A stretch of DNA of 64,000 nucleotides from Tubulanus polymorphus (lineage: Eukaryota; Nemertea; Palaeonemertea; Tubulaniformes; Tubulanidae). Made by a program: the position numbers and the translations under genes. Every line of letters starts with the position of its first letter. Position 1 is the stretch's first letter. The stretch is from NCBI RefSeq assembly GCF_964204645.1, contig NC_134027.1, positions 9,350,485 through 9,414,484 on the forward strand. The letters run 5' to 3'. This document shows positions 23,049 to 37,500 of this stretch, piece after piece. The notes beneath the pieces were generated by a model, which saw nothing but the letters and a program-made list of their open reading frames with translations, made no database searches and was not told the DNA's origin.

Positions 23049-25392
23049 GCGATGATATTTATTGCAATAAATTTATATGGATCATTACCTCGCTTAAATT
23101 ATAGTCGGCACTATCCTAAAACTACCTTAAGGGATTTTCTGCAACCTTGACCTTTCAAAACTGCGCCTTGTCTTTAAAATTTTGAACTCCTTTAATTATG
23201 TTAGTTGATCAAAAGAAGTGTAGCGTACTTATAATAAATAGTTGATGTGATCAATGATAATGATGCTGAATCGGTATCAGGTCTTTCTGAATAAAAAGAA
23301 TTGACGTTTCTTAAGGTTAAGTAATCTTTCGAAGATAAATTCAAGCAATTTACAATTACTTTCAAAAATTTACTGATGCTGCTTATGTTTTTGTCAGTTA
23401 GTATAATAATAAATGGCTTACAAAATGTCAGGTGTGTCTATGACTGTACCTAGCATTAATATGTTATAGTATTCTTCTTTCTTATAAGATTGTTTTACAT
23501 GCATGTATCTCCTCATTTATGTTGTATCTGTACCATGGGGTTTCAAGGTTGTCTCATCTAAACAACGGAATTATGATTGTGAAATTGTTTTGACAAATTA
23601 TTGTAGTAGATTACCAAACTGTGGTTACTTCATCGTGGTCAGTTATTTTAGATTTTAAAGCAATATCAGTGTATGAAAGCCAATAATTTACTATTTTACA
23701 AATAAAAATGTTTCCTGTCAATCTCACATATTTACAATGGAAAAGAAATATTGTCTTTTCTAGTACAGTTTACATGGTATATATTGCCTAAATCAACTAT
23801 GGGACAATGTTTTAATGGTACGTATATATTCTTAGCTTCAAATAACTAAAAGGTATAGATTTGTATTTTATATGAAGTAAATTTTATTTGAGTACATTTT
23901 GTTTTTTCTTGTTTCAAGTCCAGTCTATCAAATTCTTCAAATTTACCATTCTTGTTTTGCTATTTTGATTAGATTGTATGTAAATCTGTCTTCCAATTTC
24001 AAACACTCAGAAATTGAATGTAGTTGGTAAATGTCTTTAGGTTGTGGTTTTAGGATTCAAACTATAGTAAAAATGGGCTTAAATCTAGGATAAGTCTCAA
24101 ACATGGTACATTAAAAGTCTAAAAATGAATGATATATTAAGTGAATGCATTTTTCTGTAATATTTCAAAGCTGCTTTTTCCTTGCTATCTGGAGGCTCTA
24201 CATGTTGAGTCTTACTTAGTTGGATTTTGGATTGCAAGAAAACTACGCCGGGCTAAAATTCTGCCAAGGTAACCATGACTGAGCACTCATGTCATTTGAC
24301 CGATGCAGGGCCATTGTATGAGAACCATGTTGGACCTGCAGAATTTATCTTATGATGTATTCCTTTAAGATGCGTTTATGTAAAAATGTCATATAAGTAC
24401 AACAACAGTGTTACACCCAATAACAGGATGTTTACCTTGCCTGTTAAAGTACCACTTGCTATTAGTACGTACTGTAGTTACCAGTATACCAAGTAAGCTT
24501 CACTAGTCTCAACTGAAACACGGTTACTGGAAAACTGAAATATTTCTGATTGCTCCATTGTGAATATAATAGCCTTGGGTTGATAATGATATGTACGAAT
24601 GATCTCTATCTGACCAGGGTAAAGAATGCTCGCCATAAAAACTTTTTTAAAAAAATGTGTTACAAGTTCATACTCGAGTGTATGTGGTATGGACAAAATG
24701 CATGTACTGATGAAACTGATATTTGTATGCTAAGAAGTTCTATGTACCGTGATCAGAAATATCTAAAGTGAAAATTATATGATATTGATATTAGAGTACA
24801 GATCTCCTCTGGATTTTATCCAACTTTGAGTGTCGCGTTAAGCTAAGTCTCGACGCCATCAGGCTCGAATACCTACTGAGGGTGGATGCGTATGGTTGGG
24901 GACTGAGTTAACATCTTTGCTTGCTTCATCGACCAAAACTTAAGTTCAACATGGAAGCACCCTAGTGTCTATGTACGGTAATGATGGTTATTGTGTGTTA
25001 TAATATCATGCGAGGTCCTTTGCCACTCATATGATCCATTTGTTCAATGACAAATTCATCGATGTTTTCATCATATTCTATTGGGTTTCTTCTCGGTACA
25101 GGACGAGTTATTTCTTACTTAGCTGCCTACGCATACTCGACTGCATGTGTATAATTTGAATGTAGCTTTTAATGTTCTTTGTTTGCCATAATTAAGATAA
25201 TTGAAATGTGTGTACCGTTACTTTGTGATGTATGATTTAATGTACAGTAGTTCTATTAATGTGATATATTCATTGTACATCGACATCGTGGATAATAAAA
25301 CATTAGTATATATATCATACATGATGTACTATTTGTCGTTTTTCTTCGCATCTGGTCATGGAGAAAAGAAGATATCATGGAAATTATGCAGT

Positions 25393-25640
25393 TGAACAGG
25401 GTGGCCACTTATCTGGAAATCAGGGAAATTTCTTTTCTTGAAAAAAATTCAGAGAATTTTGTAAAAAAGCGAAGTCAGAGAAATTTTTGTTGAGATTGCG
25501 CATAAAAAATCAGTTACCATCTCTTATGTCTTACATATTTGACTGTTAATTCATTGGATTCTTGGCAGTCTGTCAAGGAAAACTAAACGCATGTCAGGAA
25601 AAAGGCAAGTTAAATGAGAGTGGCCATGCTGTGGAACTAC
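25393..25640. repeat. dispersed repeat starting GAACAGGGTGGCCAC (copy 1)
   Basis: It begins GAACAGGGTGGCCACTT and continues with AT-rich sequence containing CAGGGAAATTT. A relative starts GAACAGGGTGGCCACCTT at 51002. No coding content. Confidence 0.5.
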
Positions 25641-25677
25641 ACATTTTCATCGCTCTGATGGTTTGTTACCATGTCAG

Positions 25678-25771
25678 TTACATGAGATTGCAATGATTTC
25701 TGCTAAGGTTGGCTCAAATTTGGATGATGCAAAGCCACTGACTAAATCGTCAAAACCTCAAGTCAAAAGGG
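25678..25771 (+). repeat. 94-bp repeated coding-like block, copy 2
   Basis: It differs from 15264-15357 at two positions (GCA to GCT and TCT to TCA), both third-codon and synonymous in the shared frame. The flanking DNA differs immediately on both sides, so the unit is a discrete segment. Confidence 0.6.
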
Positions 25772-28560
25772 AAACCAGCAGCTACTACTTGCTGTTGCGG
25801 CACCTTCCCGCTCATTCATTGGTCTTGTATTGAATATCCTAAAATTTCCATTTCAGAAAGAAGAACTATCAGATGTAGCATTTAGACAAAAGAAAACTGT
25901 ACAAAACCATATCTGACTAACAAACACATGCTTTTATTTTGCCTTCATACATTTGATAAATAGTGGACAGAGCATGGACGGGGATACGGGTGGGATGGTG
26001 CTTGGACGGGGCTGGGTGATAGCTGTATTCAACCAGTTACAGGTTGCATATTTTACACATTGCAGGCAAATAATACTAAGTCATCCAAAGCAATCAACTT
26101 CAACAGATAAAAACAGCACAGGTTTGGCAATCAGCAGATACTGTGTATGTACTCCTGATACATAACTGAAAGAGGAATTCAAGCTAAAAACTGAAGTCAA
26201 AATGCTCAAATCAAACCCAACGACTCAAAGCATTTTTATATAACATTTTTTGTTTATAACCACATTTCTACAACATGTAACCAATCATGATATACCTATC
26301 ACCTTTAGCTTGTAGTTAACCTTTTAAGGTCAAGAGCATAGGCTTCCACAAGGCAACATTATGTTAAACCATGGACATGCGTACATGGATAAACTAATCA
26401 TTTGTAGCTCAAGATCAAAGCTCTATGTATGGACATTTCATTGAAAGACGGGCAGAATAGACACCCCCAATATATCTAATTTTCTACATTTCTCACATCA
26501 AATTACATACCAGGTACGTTAAATACAACTGACTGAAACAGGCCTGCTGTCAGTTGGTGCATGCAAGAAAACACATAATTCATTCATCATATTCGAAAAT
26601 TACATCGAGAAAGAAATAAAGAAACCGCATTAATCAACTTCAACCGAAACACTTCACTATTGTTTCCGGCATCTAATTGGATGGAATGGTTGATGTTGCA
26701 GACGGGAAATATGGTTGAAATTCGTACGAAATTTGAATCGCCCAATGGAATGTTTTTGGTGAGTAGTACTGAATTGTGTTAATTATCTAATTTTGACAAG
26801 CATCGGTAGGTACACCTAACAAGCATAACATTATGATCGATGATGTAAAACAAACATTCAATACATACCTGACTACCTAATATCTCAAAATGTAGTTTGT
26901 GTGTTTCAAAGAAAAGATTACAGTATTTTGACTCCAAACAAAGTAGTTTCATTGAAAATGAACTAGAAATTATTTTGAGAGTATTTTGATATTTTTTAGA
27001 GTATTTGGGCTCTCAAAAAGAGTATAGACTACTCTTAACTTGTAGTCGTAGTCAGGTTTGTTCAATGCAAAAAATAACCTCTATATCACTTGCATTTTAG
27101 AACAGGATAAGCTGTCAACCCTGGGTTGAAATTGCATACAATTCTAGGTATTATGAATGCCTTATGCGATTAAGATCATTAAACTGCCAAATACTAGTTG
27201 CACAACAAACGTGTTAAAAATTTGATTAATGCCACGCTTAAGATAACTTAAAGCCAAATGCATGTTTGGCAACTTAGGGGCAATAAATCAAAACATACTG
27301 ATTATTAATTACCTGGGATACATAATACTTTTGACAAATAATTCCATAAATGCTAAAATTCTTTGGAAGATTTTGACGTAAATTTTCTATTTTGCATCAT
27401 ATAACGTAGTCACGACATGTAAGTGTTAAGAGAATACCAGTAGGTACCGTAGTATGCTAATACTATTCATTATTGTCGGAAAATAATCATTACAAAGCTC
27501 TTATTTCATTGAAAATTGCACACAGTCACTAGACAGATTATCAGAACAACCGCCTCTAATCTTAAGAAAATTAGTTGCAGTATACAGCGACTCAAACATG
27601 CATGTTTGGCACATTTTTGACAAGACATCAGGCCACAACCGAGATAAACGCTACTGGCTAACGTCATTTCTGTGTGTTTAGGATTGGAAGCAAAATTCAT
27701 AAACACTAATCCCTCCTTGTACAGAAGAAGTACGAGCCATATGAAACAACCAAAATCATTTGAGCCAATGAAGCATAAAAGCATGAATTCACATGCTTAA
27801 AGCAAGTTGATATTACATTTGTTTTCTTAATCGAAATAAGTTCAACTGATAGTATCCCTAGTAAGACCAGTCAATAATCAAATAAAATTTGTGACAGACT
27901 AGATATCATTTACGTGACAAAATGTTTAAGTGGATGTAGATTCAGTGAATGTTTGTGACTCCATGATGAATAAGGCCGCCGCCGCTGCTGCTGCTCTTTT
28001 TCAGCCTTAAAGCAATAAACATATTTTATGTTAGCACAAAACCTAAACCGTTCACAATAGAACATACATATTGTGTATATGAACATATCTGGTAAATGAG
28101 CACAATATCTTATGCGTAGGTCCCTCTCAGAAATGAACCAATTGCTTTAGTTATAAATATCAGGTAGCATTGAGCTTACGCGTAGAAAATAAGCTACCAG
28201 TATACTCAAAGTTTATTTACAAGAATACGAAATACAATTTTGTAAATATATTCCACTCCGAATATCATAGCCCGACACATCTTGAGAGTCCAGTTTTTCA
28301 ATGGTCAAAAGTGACGAGAAAACATTTAATCTTTGATGAATTAAGCCAACAGTTAATCATTGTGAAAAGGTAAATGTGACGATGGATGGTACATCGATAA
28401 CACTGTCCGAGTCATTCGTTGTAAACACTGCTGAAATTTCAAGAACTACAAGACTTGACGAAATTTATAGCCCCGGTTGGCAGACAACTTTCAGAACTAA
28501 TAGGTAAAGTACATCACTACAATTTATGTTCTGTTTTCAGCGTTTCAGATGTTCGAAGCA

Positions 28561-31500
28561 CTACAAATGCACGTCTGCCGATGTATCTTTCTCATATTCC
28601 GGTATGCCTTTATAAAAGTCCTTCCGTCGGAATATCCACGAAAGTCTCTTGAGCGATCGTGTGCTCTTCGTGCTGACCAAACTACCAGTCGGCGTCGCCA
28701 TCGGCAACCGAACCGGCGATCGGTGCAATGTCTCGATTTCCTGGCTACGTTGTTCCAGATAGTTTTCCAAAGGCGTCACTAATTTTAAAACGAGCAGCTC
28801 TCCACAATCTTTGATCATCGCCACAACCTCTTCGTGCGAACTCCATTTCGTATCTGTATCCCCAATGGCAACTATGAAATCTCCAACCCTCATTGAAGCT
28901 TTCTGTAAATGAGACATGAAAGGCTTTGCAAAATGTATCAAAAGTGAACGAAATTTTTCAGAAATTTTCATCAACAGAGTAGCCAACCAGTAGGCATTTT
29001 TACACAGTAACTTTAACCCTAAAGCCTAACTCGATTATCGGATTGTTAAGGAATTGGGACCAGTCACAGATTTTTCAGTCGGATTTTTCAATCTTTGTGA
29101 TGTGAATGTACTTAAGATCATTAAGCCTGTTCCCGGACTGAAGCCACAATCGTAAGGATCGGACATGTTCTATTTCTTACGATCAAAATTCATGATACAA
29201 ATTTGCAACTTTTCTTTTCTCATACATCATATATCAGGCCCACACTTACCTGCGCTATACTTCCTGTCTCGACCTCCGCTACGATAGCCGGCGCTCCGCC
29301 TCTCACGCTGAAACCATAATCCTGGGTATCCTGGGATTCTTGCGGTTTCATCAGGGAAATCATTCGCGGTGCCGACCAGTTCTGATTGGCATTGAAAATA
29401 CTCACAGGACCCTGAAAATCGCAGATACAATAAGCAACCCGAGAGAAATGAGGCAAATTAAATGCTGACGATTAAAAATAATATACGTACCAGGTCACGA
29501 AACAAATCTTGCACTTTATACTTCACTAGATCTATGCTTATTGGCTCTATTTTTTGTTGTGATTTTCCTGTAGGCAATAAAATGTAAATGTATATACCGG
29601 TAATAATTATAGCAAAAATATACACACTGCTACCATTACAGCTATAGAATACTCAACTACCTTGTATAGCGGGAACCTTGAGCAAATCAGAGAAGTCGTC
29701 CTCTTCTTCTAATTCAGAAAATTTGCTTAGAGATCTGAAGATAGAAATTAGGTAGGATTGGTCTCCCATAGGGTAAAATCAAGCACAGATTATCATCTAT
29801 CGGCTACCGGCCAGCTCCTATTGTGACACCAACAGCTAATTGAAACAGGGAAAATGTAGGGAAAAGTGATCAGAGAACTGTGGACCAAGAAACTCCTTGG
29901 CATGATTAGGAATATGGGATATTGACAAATTGAAGTTCTGGAATTTCTCGTTTGATGGCGCTAGTCAGAACTGGGAAATAGAACCTTTAACTGATAATTG
30001 ATAACCGTTCGTTTCTCTAGGATATCTAGGAGATTAAAGCTATTTGATTGGTCTAAAATAACACTTACCTATCGTGAGCGTATCGAAGCACCTCTTGGAA
30101 TGTATCGATTTTACGAAGCTGTTTACACAGGCCGTGTATTCGCAGCGCGTCTTCATGCTGCACGAGCGCCTCGCTGAGGTGGCCTTTGCCTGAAACGAGG
30201 TGCGTGATGGGATCTGAAAGAATCCGCATCGGTCGTCGGGAAAAAGAAGAGAGAGAGAGAGACAAGCGGTTAGTTAAAAAACATGCAGCAAACGCGGTAT
30301 TGCAAGCGATAAAAGCATGGGTCGATCATAGCTTCCGATACAGGATTCTATGCTATGAATTAATTCCATTATAAACCATTAATGGCATATAGACCCCCGA
30401 GATAATATGGTAAATGCAGATAAGAACTTCAAATCAAATATACCTATGTCACTATTGAGGCTATTGCAAGACGACTCAAATAAATATCTGCGGCATTTTA
30501 ACATGCAACGTTCTATGTTGGAGAGTGTATAATATATTGCAACATTAAATACAGATGAAGTTTATGATTCTCAATATTACAGCATAAATTTGATTACCCA
30601 ACTATAGGTAGATTGGGAATAATAGATCGATATTGTTATTCAATAGTGCACACAAGCATTCTGTAGATATTTGATGCAAAATCACATGGATTGTAATGTA
30701 TATTTAATTTAATAATCCTCTTGATTGAAAGAACTTCATGCATTGCAAATTCACTCGAGCATTCTAATGCCATATAGAATATTTCATGCTTCTTGCATCG
30801 AAAATATTTCAGTATATAACTTTAGAATTTGTATCAAAACTTTTCCATTATTTAATTCAACTTCGGTATTCAATCATACCTAATGCAGTTTTGTCCTCTT
30901 CAAACAGTTGCTTACTAGGATCCACCTGCCTGTAAAAAAATCCACGAATCAACACAAGCAGATGGATAAAATCTCCGTAGTTTTTTAAACGAGCTGATAT
31001 ATGCTGCATCAATTCCTACACAAAATGCGTTTTAAGTTTAGGTTTGTAACGTAAGTAATTCTTACTTATGTGAATCAGTGGTAGAATTGACATAAAGGCT
31101 ATGTGATGCCTTTCTTAGTTCATCTTCGTCATCAGAATCTACAAAATAACATGAAATGTTCATCGATACTATACACCATTCGTGTACATAAAGAGTAAAT
31201 CGAAGAGAAGGGAAAATCCAAATATAATACAAACCCTTTTTTTGAAGAATACCAATCGCTGTATAGTAATGCGACAACGCTCCGTAATGAAGAGCCTTGA
31301 CATGAACCATCGAAATCCAAGAAAAAGGCAGATATTCCTTCAATCTCGACTCGCTCATCAGTTCATATGTGTAATGGTACGCATGTGAAACCTGATAAAA
31401 AACGATCGGGTGTGAAATTAATTGACAAAGGAGACCAGAATCGCACACACACACACCGATAAGTACGATCGAGTACTTACAGCTGCGGCCTCTTGAGCAA

Positions 31501-34500
31501 CTTCGATTGAGTTTCTGACACCGGGCTGTACACCACCCAACATACGTTTCTCATATACGCACTCTTGAGCCTGCGCCTAGAAAAATGGATCATAATTTCA
31601 TAAAATAAACCCGATCTAGGGATAACCACTTCTAGATTTTGATGGGATCCTTACACGGTTGAACCTCTTTAAGACGAAACCTGTTTATCACAATGATGTT
31701 CCAGCATGTCCCAGCTGAGATAATCATATCAGTCAAGATTTGGATAATACGAAACCCGTTTAATACAACAATTTCAATTTTGCCCACATGATTTGTATTA
31801 ACGCGGTTCCACTCTATGAGGGCCTCCAGAGTGACCTATCCAATAAAAACTCATACAATGTTCCCCGCAGAAGCCTGGTAATACCAATCCCTTTCTTGAT
31901 CTGCCCCACTATTCCTGGATACTAAACCAATCCAAAAAATTGTTGCAATGAATAAATATTTTGAAAATCTACTGTTATTTTAACGCTCAAATGTGTTCAA
32001 TCACTCAGGCGCACGACACAGTAACACAGTTAATATAACGCACAGTACTGTGTTAACACCCATCTGCTGGCAACTTCAGGAATCTACTTGGAATTTGAGG
32101 CACTAAATTACGGTGATATTAAACCCCGAAAATTCATCAAAAATACTATTTGACTTACTAGCATCAACTGAATCAACATCTCTAATGTTTTCGACTGCAT
32201 ATCCATACTCGGCGCGTGACTGAAATTCTCGCGTAAATACTTCATGACGCCAGCAGCTCTCTCGAAGTTGACGATCGCCGCGTTCAAGCCATCGGTTTTC
32301 AAGCGATCTTGTTTCGAGGCAATTTGCGAGTAGAGCGCGCCGATGTTGAAGAGTACGCTACCTTTCTCGAAGCCAACCGAACGCTGCGAGCTGGGTACTC
32401 CCGTTAAACTATCATACCTAAAACAATTCAATAATCAGCTCGTTTTTATCAAAGCACATCTGATAATACTAGTACATTGTAATAAAAAAGGGTATCAAAA
32501 CATATTGAGTAAAGCTATTAAGTGACCCTTGCTTAACTCCACATATCTTCATTTATCTATTACCTGAAAACAAAAATTAAACAGTCTACCAAGGATTGAT
32601 CTTAAAGCAGGGATAACCCTGTTATTTATTCAATTGGTAGATTTCGTTTGATTAGTTTTGATTTGTTATCCCTCACAGACCCACCACACCTGCCCGGAAC
32701 GAAACAGGGGGTTCGATACAATCATCACACAGTGATAACAATAGATAGTCAACTATATTAGCAAACAGCAATTAAAATATCTTGAATTCCAAGTCCATGA
32801 GCATCGAGTGCTAAAGCAAGATAGGCAAGCCTATATGAAAGCTTACATACATTTTTCTCATTGATTTATCGGGAGCAATCTCTATTGTGAAGTACTGCTT
32901 CACGTCGATAACAACTAGAGTTAAACGGGTTATTATTAAAAGCCAATCTTATATTGCTTCCGCCGATAGAACAGTTTACTTAAGACGATTGTTCGTGACT
33001 GAAAATTCATCGGAAAAAATGTTGACACAGTTGTCGAAGAAGGTAAATAAACCAATAATGACAACCACACGAGGATATCAGCGACAAAGTTCAATTCTCA
33101 TGGTTAAGTGCCTTCATCATTTCGTGGTTTAGTTCCATTCAGTTTAAATCAACATTTACGCATTTTTGTCAAACTAACAACTGGAATCCGCATTCAATTT
33201 TGTTCGGAAAGCGTTATCAAGACAAGTAGGGCTCCTTAGAGAAAATGTTAGCATTGATAAGCACCCGGGGACAAAATCCCCTTAACAATGATCAAGAAAT
33301 TACACCTAGTAAATGGACACATTGGTGGGGCTTCTATTTAGTCATCATCTGGGACAAAGTCATTACATACCATTGGAAGAATATTCCGTGACTTCGATTT
33401 TGCGTGAAAAATCGTTTGTCGATGAAGTAAAGATGGTTGTAGTATTCGAACAGTAACTGTATGCCGGATTCATTTCTCTGCGGCGTGCGCATTGCCTAAA
33501 AACGAATGACAAGATTAAAATCCCCGATGCGAGGACATGTGCAGCAAAGTCGAAAAATGGTCAACGATAATCATTCAGTTGGTAGAAAGAACAATCACAG
33601 GGAACTTTTTCCCAGGCTTTGAAAAGCTATGGAAATTTTGTTGTTTCTTTCACTATGACTATGGAAAAGGTATAGTATGGAAATTTCAAAAAAAAGAATT
33701 TTCTTTCTATTTTTTATGCCTCAATGTCTTACTACACATATGATTACAAACTTGATAACAATACACTTGGATTTTCTCATCGATGGCACTTCTTAACTTT
33801 GAATGGGCCTGCATTGCCTGTTCTTGAGGATATGGAACTTAGGGGTATGGAAAATCTATAATTCGGGTAGGCCTATGGAAAATGAAACTGGGAAACCTGT
33901 AAGAACCCTGCTGAATTAGAATAATGTACCATGCGCAGATCTCTGAATTCACGAAGCGCGTCTTCATAATTCTCGCTGTCTTCGCTATAATGTTCCAATA
34001 TGAAGTCCTAAAATGACAAGAGAAATAAGATTAAATCGAAGCAGAAATTGTTTTATACGTTGAGATATCATCAGGTAGAAGTATTGCTCGCTATGAGTCT
34101 CCGCTCAAAGTTTTGCTTCAGAAAACAGGTACCTGCCTGGAAACGGGGCTTTGGGGTAGCTTTGTGCCCTTTAAAAAGTCATTGTAAATAAATTTGGGGT
34201 CAATATTTTTCGAAATTTAATCATAATTTTCATTTTTCTTTTTTTTGAAAATAAAAAGTAGGCCTAATCCATTCTAAAGTGTCAGGTACTACTCAGGTTT
34301 AATGTCATTAAATTCATAAATGGAGACGTAGTTTAAGTTAAGGTTATATCGAAAAAATAATATTTAAGATCTGTCCCTTTTCAATAGGACACTGCCCCTT
34401 TTCACGGTGAAAAAATGCCCTTTTTCTTGAAATAGAACTGCCCCTCAAAAAAGCACAGCACGGGCAGGGAAAATGTTATATTTCAGAAAGTCCAATCATT

Positions 34501-37500
34501 AATCCGGGGGTTTTATTTTTTAATGAGGGTTTTTTCTGTGAGACTTCGTAAAAATCAATCATAACTAAATAAAAATAACCATATAAATCACCAGAGAACA
34601 AAAAGGTTTAACGATTCATATATTCGAAATAAAATTGACTCGTCGCATATTTTTCCGAGGAAATTGCGCGCCGGATAAAACAGTGCACTTTTTCTATCAA
34701 ATTAAACGTCAAGTCAACTGCGCACATGGCGTAAGGTGATAAATAATATGACGCACAGGTGCTCGAAAATATATATATTCATATACAATCACATTCGCAC
34801 ATGCTTTGTCTATTACATCAAGCCCTGGGAGATAAATGAAGCATTCCCATGTACGATAGAGACAGCTCTTATTTCAAGTAACAAAAATTTCCTCTCCAAC
34901 GGAAAAATTGTATACAATATATGTACGTGCTGTATTGCTAATTATGCTCTTAATAAAGGGCTATTCAAACTGAGGGATCATCACTATTACTATCAATAAA
35001 CAAGGAGTACATACTTATAGCTCTATAGCATTTGTTTTTGTATACGGTATGTCATCAGGAGGAATAAACTTCATTATACATGTACATCCAACCTATGAGC
35101 AATCATCTCAGCTCATAGGTCCGACCCAGCCACCTCAACTCCAATACCACATAAAAGACCAATGGTCTAGTAATTCACATGACCATGTTCAAGTGACCAT
35201 TAACGGGTATAGATCGATATTTGCATTGCCTTGCAAGCCTTCAAAAGGCGCAATCGAAATCAAACCACAACTAAAATACGGTTGCAAAGCAGCGATAACA
35301 GGTTTTCTGCCTTGCTTACTATGAAGTAAACAAAACTGATACTGAATTGAGTTTTTAAGGTTTATACCACCTAGTGGAAATAATATGAACTAACTATATA
35401 GAGCGTTGTAAGTCATTCAATATCCGGTGTGCATGTATCAATTTTCATCAAAATCCCTTTATCTGGTGATTAACTACTTACCTGATAGGCCTAGATAAAA
35501 TTGTAATTTTTCATGCCTGGTAGACTGATATAAATCTCAGTATTCAGAGTTCATTAGCAAAACACACAGTTGATGACTTAACAATTCATTCAATCTGACA
35601 TTTACTAAATCGTCAATTAATAGTTATTGATTATTAATGATTATTAAGTCATCAACTATGGGTTTTGCCCATAAGCAATTTTCTAATGTTTTTTGTAGGT
35701 GGCATTACTGGAGAATCTTGAGTTACCCTGTCAACAAAACACCATTACAAGCGTAAGGGCTTCCAAACACAAAAGCAAACTCTATACTTTATGGTAATGA
35801 GCTGAGAGAATAAATCTTGTAAAAAAGCTGGAGGTACCCATATTTGACCTCCTACAGCCAGAACAGAATATTGTAAAAATGCACGCAATAAAGTTCGGAT
35901 CATAGGAAACAACTTTAGCGCTCAGGCCATGCTCAAAGATCTAACAGAGAACGTTTTCTAGCTAACTTCTTATACTTAGCGCTTAAACTGAATTTTGAAA
36001 GTTCAATGCCTCTTTGCTCTTAGAGCATAAACTAAGATGCTAATCATGATAACTGAGTAACATAGGTAGACTAAATGTAGGTAATCTATAGTGGTAAATT
36101 AAGTATGTATATTTAAGAAAGAAATATACTTTCATTAGATAGAGTGTTAATTTGTATGTTACTGCAAATACATGGAAAGGAGGAAAAACTTAACAATAAC
36201 CATATATATACCGAAACAAGTGAAATATTGTTTGCATAATTTTCATAGATCTTTACCTTGGATGAATTTGGATTCATACAGAACTTTCAGATAATAAATT
36301 GACATTACATTACACCTCCGTTCAAAAAATCAAATCCAAGGACCTTATCAATAAAAAGCGTGCCATCCATTTACTAATAACATTATTGTCTATAGGCAAA
36401 TGTATTGAAAGAGTGACCTCATCTCTACAGGTTTGCTAATACAATTGATCAGCAAAGTTAAAACCTTTTTCGTTCAGAGAAAGCTTCAGTTGCGTGCCAA
36501 CATCAGCGTATAGTGACAAATTGAATTATCAACCTGGCCGGGAGCACCTTTTTAGGAATGAACATCGCGTATGAAGGTGGTCAGGAAATCCGAAGGAACT
36601 TATCAGAGGCAGGTGATGGGTAGTGCGCCATCACACACTCAGGTTCGATTAGCTTCCTTCAGCGGTCTGGGCTTTAATAAAAGGACTAATACAGACAGAA
36701 TCCGATAGATAAAAATACAGAAGCCACGAATACGATTTATTTCAGAATTCTTCTTCGAAATCAATCCCCACTCGTTCTACAATAATTTGGCAAATTTTGA
36801 TATACAGCTCGGTAAAAAATGGATTTCATCACCAACATCAAACACATGCGCGAATGGCCTCAAAGCCAAGTAACAATAATGTCTCATCAATTTTCAAATA
36901 GTTTCCTGTGATACACCCAAAACACACTGACATTTCAATCGGTGAGTTATAGATTGATAAACAACGAATATGTATCAAAATTCTCACGCGAAAAACAACA
37001 CAAAAATTCCAATAATCACCTGAAAGGGAAACTCCCAACGTGAGTATTTTCAACCCATTTTTTTAAAAGTTCCTATTCATGGATTTATAAGTAAGCGGAT
37101 ACGAAGATAATGAGGGGAGCAACCAGGGGCGGATCTAGAAAATTTGAAATGGGTGGGAGGGGGCACTTGCATAGTGGCTTATTAGCTGAAAACAGTTTCC
37201 CCGGAAAATTTTGAAAAATTGATGGTATAAGATCCTTTCCTGCATCTAAAATCATAATTTCAAAAAATGAATTCTAAAATCATTCCTGCGATACTTTCCT
37301 CATGTTTGCTGACAATACTCGAGAAAGATGGAATGTGTGCACCCCTTTAAATCCGCCACTACATACTCAATTCTTTATTTGAACAGGCCTATCAAATACA
37401 GCTATGCTTCGATAATAATGTAGGCTATAAAACAGGTAAGTTCTAGCTGGGGTTTTCTTGAAATAGAAGTACTGACTTTCTGATCATACTTAGTTCCATT

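Larger units (their letters stand above)
21549..28560. other. 3' flank of transporter and convergent spacer to rhophilin
   Basis: No gene recognised. The transporter 3' UTR should start here; candidate AATAAA signals occur at about 22316, 22719, 23700 and 25294. The segment holds a hAT-like MITE (22744-23048), a repeat beginning GAACAGGGTGGCCAC (25393) and the second copy of the 94-bp coding-like block (25678). Rhophilin converges from the right; an AATAAA on the minus strand at 28217-28212 is a candidate for its polyadenylation. Confidence 0.55.

Noticed and set aside
27903-28005. Possible alternative rhophilin last exon on the minus strand (starts AEKEQQQRRRPYSSW after a CTTTAAG acceptor).
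   Set aside because: Phase would fit exon 15, but the terminal exon 28902-28561 is convincing and a CAG/CGG run easily creates an open frame.
35049-35324. 91-codon plus-strand frame in rhophilin intron 4.
   Set aside because: No family resemblance and no promoter or splice signals; consistent with chance.
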